Positions 30,838-40,240 of a stretch of DNA of 64,000 bases are shown in pieces (within the stretch, counting starts at the first letter, position 1; every line of letters starts with the position of its first letter). The stretch comes from Variovorax sp. V213. GTDB taxonomy: Bacteria > Pseudomonadota > Gammaproteobacteria > Burkholderiales > Burkholderiaceae_C. The DNA lies in the NCBI RefSeq assembly GCF_041154455.1, contig NZ_AP028664.1, forward strand, positions 1,675,001-1,739,000, in the 5' to 3' direction. The translations under genes were made by a program, and so were the position numbers. The notes under the pieces were generated by a model, which ran no database searches, was not told the origin of the DNA, and was given only the letters and a program-made list of their open reading frames with translations.

Positions 30838-31929
30838 CTATTGCTCCATGGCGGCCTTGACCTCCTGGCCGAGGTCGAGCACCGACATCGCGTAGTAGCT
30901 GCTCCAGTTGTAGCGCGTGATCACGTAGAAGTTGCGCGTGCCGGCCACATAGGTCGGCGGCGCGTCGGCGCCGTTCTGCAACTCGATGAGTGCGAGCAGG
31001 CCTTTGTGCCGCAGGCCGTCGCCTTCGGGCACCGCACCGGCCGCCACGAAGCTGTCGGCGCTGAAGCTCGGCAGGATGTCGGGTGCCAGGAGCACCGCTT
31101 TCTTGAGGCGGGCCTCTTCGAAATGCACGCGGTAGATGGCGGGCATGCCGGGCGTCCAGCCGAAGGCCTTGAAGTAGTTGGCGACCGAGCCGATCACGTC
31201 GGCCGGGTTGTCGACCAGGTCGATGCGGCTGTCGCCGTCGAAATCGACCGCGTACTTGGCGATGCTGCTCGGCATGAACTGCGGCATGCCCATGGCGCCC
31301 GCGTAGCTGCCCACGGGCCGCAGCGGGTCCTCGGAGGTGCGGCTCTCGGTGCTGAGAAAACTCTCGAGCTCGCCGCGGAAGAAGGCTTCGCGCTCGGCCG
31401 CGCGCGGGTGGGCCTGCGGAAAATCGAACGCGAGCGTGGACAGCGCATCGATCACCCGGAAGTTGCCCATGTTGCGGCCGTAGATGGTCTCGACGCCGAT
31501 GATGCCGACAATGATTTCCGCCGGCACGCCGTACACCTCTTCAGCCCGCGCGAGCGTCTCGGCATTGGCGCGCCAGAAGCGCACGCCGGCGGCGATGCGC
31601 GTCGCGTCGATGAAGCGGCTGCGGTAGGCCTGCCAGTTCTTTACAGAGCCCGCAGGGCCCGGCAGCATCAGCCGCGGCACGTTCGGCAGGAAGCGGGCGC
31701 TGCCAATGGTGGCGCGCACCCATTCGCGGTCGAGGCCGCGGCGCTCGGCCACGTCGTCGGCAAAGCGCATGGCGTCCTCGCGGGTGGCATAGGGCGTGCT
31801 GCCAACCACGGTTTTCACCGCGCGGCCGTTGGCGGGTTTCTGGGCTTGTGCGCCCATGGACCATGCGCAGCAAGCGGCGAGCAGGACGACGGCGGCGGCG
31901 CGGGGCGGCGCGGGGAGAAAAAATCGCAT
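30838..31929 (-). CDS. Lytic murein transglycosylase B
   Basis: 363 residues from the ATG at 31927-31929. The signal peptide MRFFLPAPPRAAAVVLLAAC ends near GAQA, and this start is preferred over an upstream ATG at 31977 because it gives a normal signal peptide. The catalytic Glu147 lies in IIGVETIYGRNMG, with the family blocks AFDFPQAHPRAA, GSYAGAMGMPQFMPSS and YAVDFDGD. MltB-type enzymes cleave peptidoglycan glycan strands, forming 1,6-anhydro ends, in the periplasm. It follows the TgpA transglutaminase gene on the same strand. Confidence 0.93.
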   Translation of the reverse strand: MRFFLPAPPRAAAVVLLAACCAWSMGAQAQKPANGRAVKTVVGSTPYATREDAMRFADDVAERRGLDREWVRATIGSARFLPNVPRLMLPGPAGSVKNWQAYRSRFIDATRIAAGVRFWRANAETLARAEEVYGVPAEIIVGIIGVETIYGRNMGNFRVIDALSTLAFDFPQAHPRAAEREAFFRGELESFLSTESRTSEDPLRPVGSYAGAMGMPQFMPSSIAKYAVDFDGDSRIDLVDNPADVIGSVANYFKAFGWTPGMPAIYRVHFEEARLKKAVLLAPDILPSFSADSFVAAGAVPEGDGLRHKGLLALIELQNGADAPPTYVAGTRNFYVITRYNWSSYYAMSVLDLGQEVKAAMEQ

Positions 31930-31983
31930 GGGAGCGATTGTGCCGTCCGCCCGCAAGCCGACCGCCGCGGGACACATGCGGTT

Positions 31984-34002
31984 TCAGCGCCTGGGGTTCG
32001 GCGCGGGCCAGTTCAGCCGGCGGAACTCGCTGCGCAGGGCCGCCAGCGAAGCGGGCGAGGCCTCGGCGTAGCGCTGGGCTTCGAGCTTCAGCAGCCAGTC
32101 GCGCACCGCCTGGGCGGCGGGGCCGAAGCGTGCTTCGGCCTGCGCGGCCATCTGGCGCGGCGGTGCTGTTTCCGGCACCTTCAGGCCGGCCTTGGCGAGG
32201 CGCGTGCGTGCCTGGGCCAGCAGTCGCAGCCACGGGTCGTGCTGGCTGCGTTCCCACAAGGCCCATCCCGCGCCGGCCAGGCTTGCGCCCACCAGCAGGT
32301 AGAGCAGCACATAGGCGAGGTCTTCGAGGCTCGGCGCTTCGAAGCCGATGCTCTTGAGCAGGTTGAGTTGGCGGCTCTGGGTGTAGTTGAGTACCCACTG
32401 GTTCCAGCTGTTGTTCACGGCTTCCCACGCGGCGCGCACGTTTTGCGCCAGCGTCGGGCTCATCGCGCCGATGGCGCCGGCAAAGAGGCCCGGCTGCGGC
32501 ACGAGCCGCTGAAACTGGCCGACGCGCCCCGGCGACACCGCGCCGGTGGGATCGACGCGCATCCAGCCCACGCCTTCCTGCCAGACCTCGGCCCAGGCGT
32601 GCGCATCGCTCTGGCGCAGCACCCAGTAGTTGTCGACGCTGTTGAGTTCGCCGCCCTGGTAGCCGGTCACGATGCGCGCCGGAACGCCCAGCCCGCGCAT
32701 CAGCACCACGAAGGCCGAGGCGATGTGCTCGCAGAAGCCTTCCTTGCGGTCGAACCAGAACTCGTCGGCCGTGTCGTTGCCGTAGAAACCCGGCTCCAGC
32801 GTGTAGGTGTAGCCGCCGGTGCGCAGCCGCTGCAACGCCGCGCGAACGAAGGCCTGCGTATCGGCATTGGCCAGACCGGGCTGGGCGCGCATCTCCGTGG
32901 CAAGCGCGGCGGTGCGCGGGTTCGATCCGGGCGGCAGCGCAAGGTACGGGCGCAGCGCGGCCGTCTGCCGTGTCGGGCCGCTCGCAAACTGCGTATGGCT
33001 TTCGGCGCGGTAGCGCACCAGGTCGGAGATGGGGCGGTTCGCGAGCCACTGCAGGTCCGGCGTGCCCAGCACTTCGAACCCAGGTACCTCGGGTGCACTT
33101 TGCGCCGCATCGAGCGTGAGCAGCCAGGGCCGATGGCTGGGCTCGAGCGTGATCTCGTAGCGCACCGGCTGGCCGCTGGTGCGCAGGTTGGCTGATGTCG
33201 GCGCGCCGCGCGACCAGCTCGGCAGCGCCGTCCACTCGCGCCCGTCGAACTGCGCGAGCACCGGGCCGCGGAAATAAAGCTGGCTCTGCGGCGGCACGCG
33301 GTCGTTCTCGAACTTGATGCGCGCCGCAATGCGGTCGTCCAGCGCCAGTTTGGCGATGGTGCCCACGCGCATGGTGTTCGACAAGCCGGTGCGGCCCGCC
33401 ATGGCGTCCGCGGGCGTGCCCCACAGCGGCGCGAAGCGCGGGAACAGCAGGAACAGCGCGAGCATGATCGGCGCGCCCAGCAAAGCCATCCAGCTGGCGG
33501 TGCGCGCCGCCAGCATCAGCGGCGGCTTGCCCACCGGCATGTGCGCATTGACCAGCGCGGTGAGCAGGCCCAGCAGCGCAAGCAGCATGGTGACCGCGGT
33601 CATCAGCGATTGCGAATAGAAGAAGTTCGTGAGCATCGCGAAGAAGCCCAGGAAGAACAGCACGAAGGCGTCCCTGCGGGCGCGCAGCTCCAGCGTCTTG
33701 AGGGCCAGCAGGATCACGACCAGTGTGACGCCGGCGTCGCGGCCCAGCAGCGTACGGTGCGTGGCGTAGGTGGCGGCCAACGTCAGGACCAGCAGGCCCA
33801 CGCGTGCCCACTTGCCCGGCAGCGGACGGGCCTCGATGGCCAGCGTGCCGCGGTACACCAGGACCATCGCGGTGATGGCGGTACACCACCAGGGCAGGTT
33901 CTCGGCCTGTGGAAGCACGATGAGCGCGATGACGATCAGCAGGAAGAGGGTGTCCCTGGCGTCCCTTGGCAGCGCCGAGATCTCGCGCATGAACTTGTTC
34001 AT
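31984..34002 (-). CDS. TgpA-type membrane transglutaminase (DUF3488 plus transglutaminase core)
   Basis: 672 residues. The N-terminal part has about six transmembrane helices (DUF3488). A periplasmic transglutaminase domain follows with Cys424 in KEGFCEHIASAFVV, the His in QSDAHAWAEVW and the Asp in WMRVDPTGAV. A further helix near 555-580 and a cytoplasmic DUF4129-like tail complete it. Its neighbours DUF58 and MoxR, upstream on the same strand, are the usual partners of this family. The substrate is unknown; a role in cell-envelope protein processing is generally assumed. Confidence 0.92.
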   Translation of the reverse strand: MNKFMREISALPRDARDTLFLLIVIALIVLPQAENLPWWCTAITAMVLVYRGTLAIEARPLPGKWARVGLLVLTLAATYATHRTLLGRDAGVTLVVILLALKTLELRARRDAFVLFFLGFFAMLTNFFYSQSLMTAVTMLLALLGLLTALVNAHMPVGKPPLMLAARTASWMALLGAPIMLALFLLFPRFAPLWGTPADAMAGRTGLSNTMRVGTIAKLALDDRIAARIKFENDRVPPQSQLYFRGPVLAQFDGREWTALPSWSRGAPTSANLRTSGQPVRYEITLEPSHRPWLLTLDAAQSAPEVPGFEVLGTPDLQWLANRPISDLVRYRAESHTQFASGPTRQTAALRPYLALPPGSNPRTAALATEMRAQPGLANADTQAFVRAALQRLRTGGYTYTLEPGFYGNDTADEFWFDRKEGFCEHIASAFVVLMRGLGVPARIVTGYQGGELNSVDNYWVLRQSDAHAWAEVWQEGVGWMRVDPTGAVSPGRVGQFQRLVPQPGLFAGAIGAMSPTLAQNVRAAWEAVNNSWNQWVLNYTQSRQLNLLKSIGFEAPSLEDLAYVLLYLLVGASLAGAGWALWERSQHDPWLRLLAQARTRLAKAGLKVPETAPPRQMAAQAEARFGPAAQAVRDWLLKLEAQRYAEASPASLAALRSEFRRLNWPAPNPRR

Positions 34003-34033
34003 GCGCGGTGCTCCGGGCGGAAAAAGCGGGCGT

Positions 34034-35005
34034 TCAACATAAGGCCAGCGCTTCCAGGCAGGCTCTGCGGTGCGCCTCGCCCTGCGACGGCTGCACCACC
34101 CGTGCGGCCACGCGGATACCGTAGTCCACGCCCAGCCGGTCCGCCATCAGCACCCAGGCGCAGAGCCTCGAAAGACGTGCCTCGGTGTCGGCGACGTTGG
34201 CTGCCTGCGCGTCGAGCCACAACTCCTCGCGCTGGGTCTGCTGCGTGTCACGGCTCACCAGGTCTTCCGACCCGGTGGCTTGCGCGCGGGCCGCTTTTTT
34301 CCAGACCACGAGCTTGAGCGGGTCGCCGCGGCGATAGGCCCGCAGGCCGTCGTATTCCCCAGCGGCCTGGGCGCGCAGCGCGGCCGACGTGGCCGCCGGG
34401 CCCGACAGGGGCTCGCCGGGCGGCAGCGGCGGCGGATGCGCCTCGGGCGTTGGATAGACCAGCATCTGCGCGGCGGGCCGCCACACCGTCCAGACGCGGA
34501 AGGTTCCGAGCGGAAAACGGGTTTCGGCCGTGAGCGGCGGCACCGGGTGGAGCCCGCGCCTTTCGGGCTGGAAGGCGATCTCGACGGTTGCGCTGCCTTC
34601 GGCCGGCACGTCGGTCCAGGCCCATTGGCCGCTGCCGCGCACCGCCATGCCGATGCCGTAGCGCACGCTGCGCCGCGTGTTGTGCAGCACCACGCGAAAG
34701 ACGGCGGCGGCGCCTGCGTAATGCGGCTCGGGCGGCGTCAGGTGCATGGCCAGGCCGCGCAGCGTGGCGTGGCACACATGCATGCCCACGGCCACGCTGC
34801 CCGCGAGCAGGAAGGTCAGCAGATAGCCGAGGTTGAGCTGGTAGTTGATCGATGCGATCAGGAGCACCAGCAGGGTGGCGCCCAGCAGCCAGCCAGCGCG
34901 CGTGGGCACGATGTAGACGTTGCGCTGCGTGAGCTCCAGCGTGTCCGAAGGCGGCCGGCGCGACAGAAACCAGCCGTCGATGCGCGAGCGTAGCGACGCG
35001 ATCAT
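34034..35005 (-). CDS. DUF58 protein of the MoxR operon
   Basis: About 323 residues from the ATG at 35003-35005; a TTG three codons upstream (35012-35014) is an alternative. Two N-terminal hydrophobic helices (AGWLLGATLLVLLIASINYQ and LGYLLTFLLAGSVAVGM) are followed by the DUF58 core (EYDGLRAYRRGDPLKLVVWK). Together with MoxR and a transglutaminase, this set is a widespread cell-envelope system of unclear function. It lies 31 bp upstream of the TgpA gene. Confidence 0.85.
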   Translation of the reverse strand: MIASLRSRIDGWFLSRRPPSDTLELTQRNVYIVPTRAGWLLGATLLVLLIASINYQLNLGYLLTFLLAGSVAVGMHVCHATLRGLAMHLTPPEPHYAGAAAVFRVVLHNTRRSVRYGIGMAVRGSGQWAWTDVPAEGSATVEIAFQPERRGLHPVPPLTAETRFPLGTFRVWTVWRPAAQMLVYPTPEAHPPPLPPGEPLSGPAATSAALRAQAAGEYDGLRAYRRGDPLKLVVWKKAARAQATGSEDLVSRDTQQTQREELWLDAQAANVADTEARLSRLCAWVLMADRLGVDYGIRVAARVVQPSQGEAHRRACLEALALC

Positions 35006-35042
35006 CGGAGGCAAAGGGACTGGTTCACGGGCTGGTTCATCT

Positions 35043-35975
35043 TTACGGCAACGGCACGTCCGCGATCATCGCGCGCACCTGCTCCACGGCGCCCCGGCCC
35101 GCATCGCCCACGGGGGTGAGACGGTGCGCAATGGTCTGCGGCAATATCGACTGCACGTCGTCGGGCGCGACGTAGCTGCGGTTGGCCAGCAGCGCCTGCG
35201 CCTTGGCGGCGCGCAGCACGGCAATGCCGGCCCGCGGCGAGAGACCCTGCAAAAACCACCGGCCGGAACGCGTGGCGGCGATCAGGTCCTGCACGTAGTT
35301 CAGCAGCGGTTCGGCGGCATGCACCTGCTGCACGCGCTGCTGCAACGCCGTCAGTTCGCCCGCGGTCAGCATGGCGGGCAGGGTGGCCAGCATTTCGCGG
35401 CGGTCGGCGCCCGCGAGCAGTTCGCGCTCCGCGGCGCGGTCGGGGTAGCCCAGCGAGATGCGCATGAGGAACCGGTCGAGCTGCGACTCCGGCAGGGCAA
35501 AGGTGCCGAGCTGGTCCTGCGGGTTCTGGGTGGCAATCACGAAGAAGGGCGTGGGCAGCGGCCGCGTTTCGCCCTCGATGGTGACCTGCTTCTCTTCCAT
35601 CGCCTCGAGCAGCGCGCTCTGCGTCTTGGGGCTGGCGCGGTTGATCTCGTCCGCCAGCAGCACCTGCGCGAAGATCGGGCCGGGGTGGAATACGAAGGCC
35701 TGCTGGCCGCGGTCGTAGATCGCCACGCCCGACAGGTCGCCCGGCATCAGGTCGGCCGTGAACTGCACGCGCGAGAACTGGAGGCCGAAAGTGTGCGACA
35801 GCGCATGGGCGAGGGTGGTTTTGCCGACCCCGGGCACATCCTCGATCAAGAGGTGCCCGCCCGCGAGCAGGCATGCCACGCAGTCGCGCACCTGGGGCTC
35901 CTTGCCCACGATCACCGTGTTAAGCTGACTCAGCAAAGTGGCAAGCTTCGCAGCGACGTCCATATTTGTATCCAT
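35043..35975 (-). CDS. MoxR-family AAA+ ATPase
   Basis: 310 residues from the ATG at 35973-35975; ATG 35963 is another possible start. AAA+ motifs: Walker A DVPGVGKTT (about 46-54), Walker B LLADEINRASPKTQ, sensor 1 VIATQNPQ and a C-terminal lid (LSPRAGIAVLRAAKAQALL). MoxR ATPases act as chaperones for the assembly or activation of partner proteins. It is the promoter-proximal gene of the MoxR-DUF58-TgpA set. The histone-deacetylase-family gene lies divergently, 74 bp away. Confidence 0.93.
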   Translation of the reverse strand: MDTNMDVAAKLATLLSQLNTVIVGKEPQVRDCVACLLAGGHLLIEDVPGVGKTTLAHALSHTFGLQFSRVQFTADLMPGDLSGVAIYDRGQQAFVFHPGPIFAQVLLADEINRASPKTQSALLEAMEEKQVTIEGETRPLPTPFFVIATQNPQDQLGTFALPESQLDRFLMRISLGYPDRAAERELLAGADRREMLATLPAMLTAGELTALQQRVQQVHAAEPLLNYVQDLIAATRSGRWFLQGLSPRAGIAVLRAAKAQALLANRSYVAPDDVQSILPQTIAHRLTPVGDAGRGAVEQVRAMIADVPLP

Positions 35976-36049
35976 ATGCAAACGATACCGTAAGACCGCC
36001 CGGCCCCATGCTGTGTGAGGTCTAGATACGACAGAGACACGGCAAAGAC

Positions 36050-37003
36050 ATGGGCAAGACCGGGTACTTCACACATCGCGACTGCTGGAAGCACGACATG
36101 GGACGGGGCCACCCCGAATGTCCCGAGCGGCTGGATGCCATCGAAGACAGGCTGCTGCTCACCGGCGTGGGCGATGCCCTCGAACACCGGGACGTGCCGC
36201 TGGCCACACTTTCGCAGATCACGCGGGCGCACAGCGAGGCGCACCTCGAATACCTCGAAGAGCTTCACCAGCGCCTGGTGGCCGACGAGCCGGCTGGCGG
36301 CCCCACCCATGCGCAGCTCGACCCCGACACCATCCTGACTCGATTCACGCTGCTGGCCGCGCGCCGCGCCGCCGGCGCCGCCATTGCCGCCACCGATGCG
36401 GTCATGGCGGGCGAGATCGAGAACGCGTTCTGCTCGGTGCGGCCGCCCGGGCACCATGCCTGCCGAGAGCAGGCCATGGGCTTTTGCTTTCTCAACAACG
36501 TGGCCATCGCGGCGCGGCATGCGCTCGAGGTGCATGGCCTGGAGCGCGTGGCCATTGTCGATTTCGACGTGCATCATGGCAACGGCACCGAAAACATTCT
36601 TTCGGGCGATCCGCGCGTGCTGATGGTGGGTTTCTTCCAGCATCCGTTCTATCCGTACAGCGGCACCGAGCACCCGGCTTCGAACATGCTGAACCTGCCG
36701 ATCCCGGCCTACACCCGGGGCATGGACGTGCGCGAGCTGATCGAGGCCATGTGGATGCCCCGGCTTGAGGAGTTCGCGCCGGAGATGATCTTCGTGAGCG
36801 CCGGTTTCGACGCCCACCGCGAGGACGACCTGGGCCAGCTCGGCCTCACCGAGAACGACTTTGCCTGGATCACCAGCCGCATACAGGACGTTGCCAGGCG
36901 CCATGCGCGCGGCCGCATCGTCTCGATGCTCGAGGGCGGCTACAACCTCGATGCGCTGGCCCGCAGCGTCGAAGCGCACATCCGCGTCCTTGCCGATCTG
37001 TAG
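36050..37003 (+). CDS. Histone deacetylase-family amidohydrolase
   Basis: 317 residues, single domain. Zinc and charge-relay residues are in RPPGHHACREQAMGFCF, VDFDVHHGNGTENIL and SAGFDAHREDDLG, and the C-terminal loop LEGGYNLDAL is present. Bacterial members deacetylate acetylpolyamines or small acetylated compounds rather than histones; the substrate here is not evident. It lies 24 bp upstream of the MscS gene, same strand. Confidence 0.93.
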   Translation: MGKTGYFTHRDCWKHDMGRGHPECPERLDAIEDRLLLTGVGDALEHRDVPLATLSQITRAHSEAHLEYLEELHQRLVADEPAGGPTHAQLDPDTILTRFTLLAARRAAGAAIAATDAVMAGEIENAFCSVRPPGHHACREQAMGFCFLNNVAIAARHALEVHGLERVAIVDFDVHHGNGTENILSGDPRVLMVGFFQHPFYPYSGTEHPASNMLNLPIPAYTRGMDVRELIEAMWMPRLEEFAPEMIFVSAGFDAHREDDLGQLGLTENDFAWITSRIQDVARRHARGRIVSMLEGGYNLDALARSVEAHIRVLADL

Positions 37004-37027
37004 AGCCGCAGGCGCGAACACGGCGCC

Positions 37028-38317
37028 ATGTTTTCCCAAGAGATGAACTTCAACGATTTCACACAACGCCTGGGCCAGGTCGACGCGCGCGGCCTGGGCA
37101 TCGAGTTGGCCGCGCTGGTGGCTTGCGTGGCCCTGGCCTGGGTGGCGAGCCGCTGGTTCGGGCGCGACCAGCCCAAGGATTCGATCTGGTTCGGCGAGCG
37201 CACCTTCGACGGCGTGCTGTTCCCGCTGCTGGCGCTGGTTTTCACCGAGCTCGCCCGCCGCGCGGTGAACGGTTTCCAGCCGGTGCTGGTGCTGCGCATC
37301 GCGGTGTCGGTTTTCCTGTCGCTGCTGGTCATCCGCCTGTTCGCGCGCGTGATGAGGGCGGTGTTTCCCACCTCCAACCTGGTGCGGCTGCTGGAGCGCA
37401 CGATCTCCTGGCTGGCCTGGATTGCCGCCATTCTCTGGATCGTCGGGTTGCTGCCGCCGGTGCTGGCCGAACTCGACAACATCACCCTGTCGTTCGGCAA
37501 GACGCGCGTCAGCCTGCAAACCATCGTCCAGGGCGCGCTATCGGCCGGGCTGGTGCTGGTGATCGCGCTGTGGATTGCCGCCACCATCGAGAAGCGCATC
37601 CTGCTCGAGGCCGTGACCGATCTTTCGATGCGCAAGGTCGCCTCGAACGCGGTGCGCGCCGTCCTGCTGCTGGTCGGGCTGCTGTTTGCGGCGGTGGGGG
37701 TCGACCTCACCGCGCTCTCGGTTCTGGGCGGCGCGCTTGGCGTGGGCCTGGGTTTCGGGCTGCAGAAGCTGGCGGCCAACTACGTGAGCGGCTTCGTGAT
37801 ACTGCTCGAACGTTCCATCCGCATTGGCGACAACGTCAAGGTCGACACCTTCGAGGGCCGCATCACCGACATCAAGACCCGCTACACGCTCATCCGTGCG
37901 GGCAACGGCCGCGAGGCCATCGTGCCGAACGAATCGCTCATTACCAGCCGCGTCGAGAACCTCTCGATGGCGGACCGCAAGTTCAACATCACGACCAGCG
38001 TCGTGGTGGGCTACGACAGCGACGTGGCGCAGGTCCAGTCCATCCTGTGCGGGGCCGCGAAATCGCAGCCGCGCGTCATGACCGACCCCGAGCCGGTGAC
38101 CTTTCTCGCCAACTTTGCGCCCGATGGACTCGAGTTCGTTCTGAACTTCTGGGTCGCGGACCCCGACAAGGGCAAGGACAACGTGCGCTCGGCCATCAAC
38201 ATCGCCATCCTCGAAGGCCTGCGCAGCGCGGGCGTGGACATTCCGTATCCCCAGCGCGTGCTGCGCGTGGAGTCCCTGCCGCCGGGTGTTTCCGGCCCAC
38301 CCGGCGCTGCCGTATAA
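37028..38317 (+). CDS. MscS-family mechanosensitive channel
   Basis: 429 residues. About five N-terminal transmembrane helices are followed by the pore helix GALGVGLGFGLQKLAANYVSG and the beta domain (IRIGDNVKVDTFEGRITDI and IVPNESLITSRVENLS). A cytoplasmic alpha/beta region completes it. It opens under membrane tension to release solutes. Its extra N-terminal helices put it nearer the YbdG/MscK-like long MscS members. A TATAAT box lies at its 3' end and may start the etf operon. Confidence 0.92.
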   Translation: MFSQEMNFNDFTQRLGQVDARGLGIELAALVACVALAWVASRWFGRDQPKDSIWFGERTFDGVLFPLLALVFTELARRAVNGFQPVLVLRIAVSVFLSLLVIRLFARVMRAVFPTSNLVRLLERTISWLAWIAAILWIVGLLPPVLAELDNITLSFGKTRVSLQTIVQGALSAGLVLVIALWIAATIEKRILLEAVTDLSMRKVASNAVRAVLLLVGLLFAAVGVDLTALSVLGGALGVGLGFGLQKLAANYVSGFVILLERSIRIGDNVKVDTFEGRITDIKTRYTLIRAGNGREAIVPNESLITSRVENLSMADRKFNITTSVVVGYDSDVAQVQSILCGAAKSQPRVMTDPEPVTFLANFAPDGLEFVLNFWVADPDKGKDNVRSAINIAILEGLRSAGVDIPYPQRVLRVESLPPGVSGPPGAAV

Positions 38318-38318
38318 T
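38313..38318 (+). promoter_or_regulatory. Candidate -10 box for the etfBA operon
   Basis: Perfect TATAAT at 38313-38318, overlapping the 3' end of the MscS gene, about 138 bp upstream of etfB. The -35 match is weak (TT at the right distance near 38290). Confidence 0.45.
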
Positions 38319-38455
38319 CTCGAAAAAGCACGACCGTTCTTTTTTGTTGCCCCGCGGTACATGCCGATACGAATGCAGAGCCGGCAGAGGTCGGACTCTA
38401 AAATGACCGGTTGCCCTCGAAGCCCCCTTTTTGCAATCCCAATGGAGTCAAGTCA

Positions 38456-39205
38456 ATGAAGGTTCTAGTGCCTGTCAAACGGGTCGTCGATTACAACGTC
38501 AAGGTGCGCGTGAAGAGCGACGGCACCGGGGTGGACATTGCCAACGTCAAGATGAGCATGAACCCGTTCGACGAGATCGCCGTGGAAGAAGCGGTTCGCC
38601 TGAAAGAAAAGGGCGTGGTCACCGAGGTGATCGCAGTTTCTTGCGGCGATGCCAAGTGCCAGGAAACCCTGCGCACCGCCATGGCCATCGGCGCCGACCG
38701 CGGCATCCTGGTCGAGACCACCGAAGAGCTGCAGCCCCTGGCCGTGGCCAAGCTGCTCAAGGCCCTGGTCGACAAGGAACAGCCCCAGCTCGTGATCCTG
38801 GGCAAGCAGGCCATCGACGACGACGCCAACCAGACGGGCCAGATGCTCGCCGCCCTGACCGACCTGCCGCAAGCCACCTTCGCCTCCAAGGTCGAAGTGG
38901 AGGGCGGCAAGGCCACCGTGACGCGCGAAGTCGACGGCGGCCTGGAAACCATCCAGCTGAGCCTGCCGGCCGTCATCACCACCGACCTGCGCCTGAACGA
39001 GCCGCGCTACGTCACCCTGCCCAACATCATGAAGGCCAAGAAGAAGACGCTCGACGTCTTCAAGCCCGAAGACCTGGGCGTGGACGTCAAGCCCCGCCTG
39101 AAGACCCTCAAGGTCAGCGAGCCGCCCAAGCGCGGCGCCGGCATCAAGGTGCCCGACGTCGCCACCCTGGTGGACAAGCTCAAGAACGAAGCCAAAGTGA
39201 TCTGA
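38456..39205 (+). CDS. etfB: Electron transfer flavoprotein, beta subunit
   Basis: 249 residues; start ATG 38456 with GGAG eight bases upstream. The ETF-beta pattern is complete: MKVLVPVKRVVDYNVKV, KMSMNPFDEIAVEEAVR, ILGKQAIDDDANQTGQMLA and PNIMKAKKK. ETF carries electrons from acyl-CoA dehydrogenases to the quinone pool through ETF-QO. It forms a heterodimer with EtfA, 13 bp downstream. The acyl-CoA dehydrogenase in the next operon is a likely electron donor. Confidence 0.97.
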   Translation: MKVLVPVKRVVDYNVKVRVKSDGTGVDIANVKMSMNPFDEIAVEEAVRLKEKGVVTEVIAVSCGDAKCQETLRTAMAIGADRGILVETTEELQPLAVAKLLKALVDKEQPQLVILGKQAIDDDANQTGQMLAALTDLPQATFASKVEVEGGKATVTREVDGGLETIQLSLPAVITTDLRLNEPRYVTLPNIMKAKKKTLDVFKPEDLGVDVKPRLKTLKVSEPPKRGAGIKVPDVATLVDKLKNEAKVI

Positions 39206-39218
39206 GGAAGACAACGAC

Positions 39219-40151
39219 ATGACCGCACTAGTTATTGCCGAACACGACCACGCGACCGTCAAGCCCGCGACCCTCAACACCGTGACCGCGGCCCTGGCCT
39301 GCGGCGGCGACGTGCACGTGCTCGTCGCCGGTGCCAATGCCGCCGAAGCCGGCAAGGCCGCCGCCCAGATCGCCGGCGTGGCCAAGGTCATCGTGGCCGA
39401 CAGCCCGAGCCTGGCCGAGAACCTGGCCGAGAACGTCGCCGCCCAGGTGCTGGCGATTGCTGCCAACTACAGCCACATCCTGTTCCCCTCGACCGCCAAC
39501 GGCAAGAACGTGGCACCCCGCGTGGCCGCCAAGCTGGACGTGGCGCAGATCTCCGACATCACCAAAGTCGAAAGCCCCGACACCTTCGAGCGCCCGATCT
39601 ACGCCGGCAACGCCATTGCCACCGTGCAGAGCGCAGACCCGATCAAGGTGATCACCGTGCGCACCACCGGCTTCGACGCCGCGGCCGCCACCGGTGGCAG
39701 CGCCGCGGTCGAAACGGCCGAAGGCGTGGCCGACAGCGGCAAGTCCAGCTTCGTGGGCCGCGAGGTCACCAAGAGCGACCGCCCCGAGCTCACCGCCGCC
39801 AAGATCATCGTCTCGGGCGGCCGGGCGTTGGGCAGCGCCGAGAAGTTCACCGAAGTGATGACGCCGCTGGCCGACAAGCTCAACGCCGGCCTGGGCGCCA
39901 GCCGCGCGGCGGTGGACGCGGGCTACGCCCCCAACGACTGGCAGGTGGGCCAGACCGGCAAGATCGTCGCGCCGCAGCTGTACATCGCCTGCGGCATCTC
40001 CGGGGCCATCCAGCATCTGGCCGGCATGAAGGATTCCAAGGTGATCGTGGCGATCAACAAGGACGAGGAAGCGCCGATCTTCTCGGTGGCCGACTACGGG
40101 CTGGTGGCCGACCTGTTCACGGCGGTGCCGGAACTCGTCAAGGCGCTCTGA
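39219..40151 (+). CDS. etfA: Electron transfer flavoprotein, alpha subunit
   Basis: 310 residues; start ATG 39219 with GAGGAA upstream. The FAD-binding C-terminal domain is plain: IIVSGGRALGSAEKF, GASRAAVDAGYAPNDWQVGQ, LYIACGISGAIQHLAGM and INKDEEAPIFSVADYGLVAD. It is the partner of EtfB. Confidence 0.97.
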   Translation: MTALVIAEHDHATVKPATLNTVTAALACGGDVHVLVAGANAAEAGKAAAQIAGVAKVIVADSPSLAENLAENVAAQVLAIAANYSHILFPSTANGKNVAPRVAAKLDVAQISDITKVESPDTFERPIYAGNAIATVQSADPIKVITVRTTGFDAAAATGGSAAVETAEGVADSGKSSFVGREVTKSDRPELTAAKIIVSGGRALGSAEKFTEVMTPLADKLNAGLGASRAAVDAGYAPNDWQVGQTGKIVAPQLYIACGISGAIQHLAGMKDSKVIVAINKDEEAPIFSVADYGLVADLFTAVPELVKAL

Positions 40152-40187
40152 CCGCGTCGCAGGGTTGACAGGCCCTGATTGAGCCAG

Positions 40188-40212
40188 AGGGCATCGTTCG
40201 CGATGCCCTTTT
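40188..40212 (+). terminator. Rho-independent terminator after etfA
   Basis: A perfect 9-bp stem (40188-40196 with 40201-40209) capped by a TTCG tetraloop, followed by TTTT (40209-40212). It sits 36 bp after the etfA stop and 28 bp before the next gene. Confidence 0.75.
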
Positions 40213-40240
40213 CGTATCCGCAGTATCTGGAGACAAGACC

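Noticed and set aside
31930..31977. Upstream ATG of the lytic transglycosylase
   Set aside because: It would add 16 residues before a normal signal peptide; the ATG at 31929 fits the family better.
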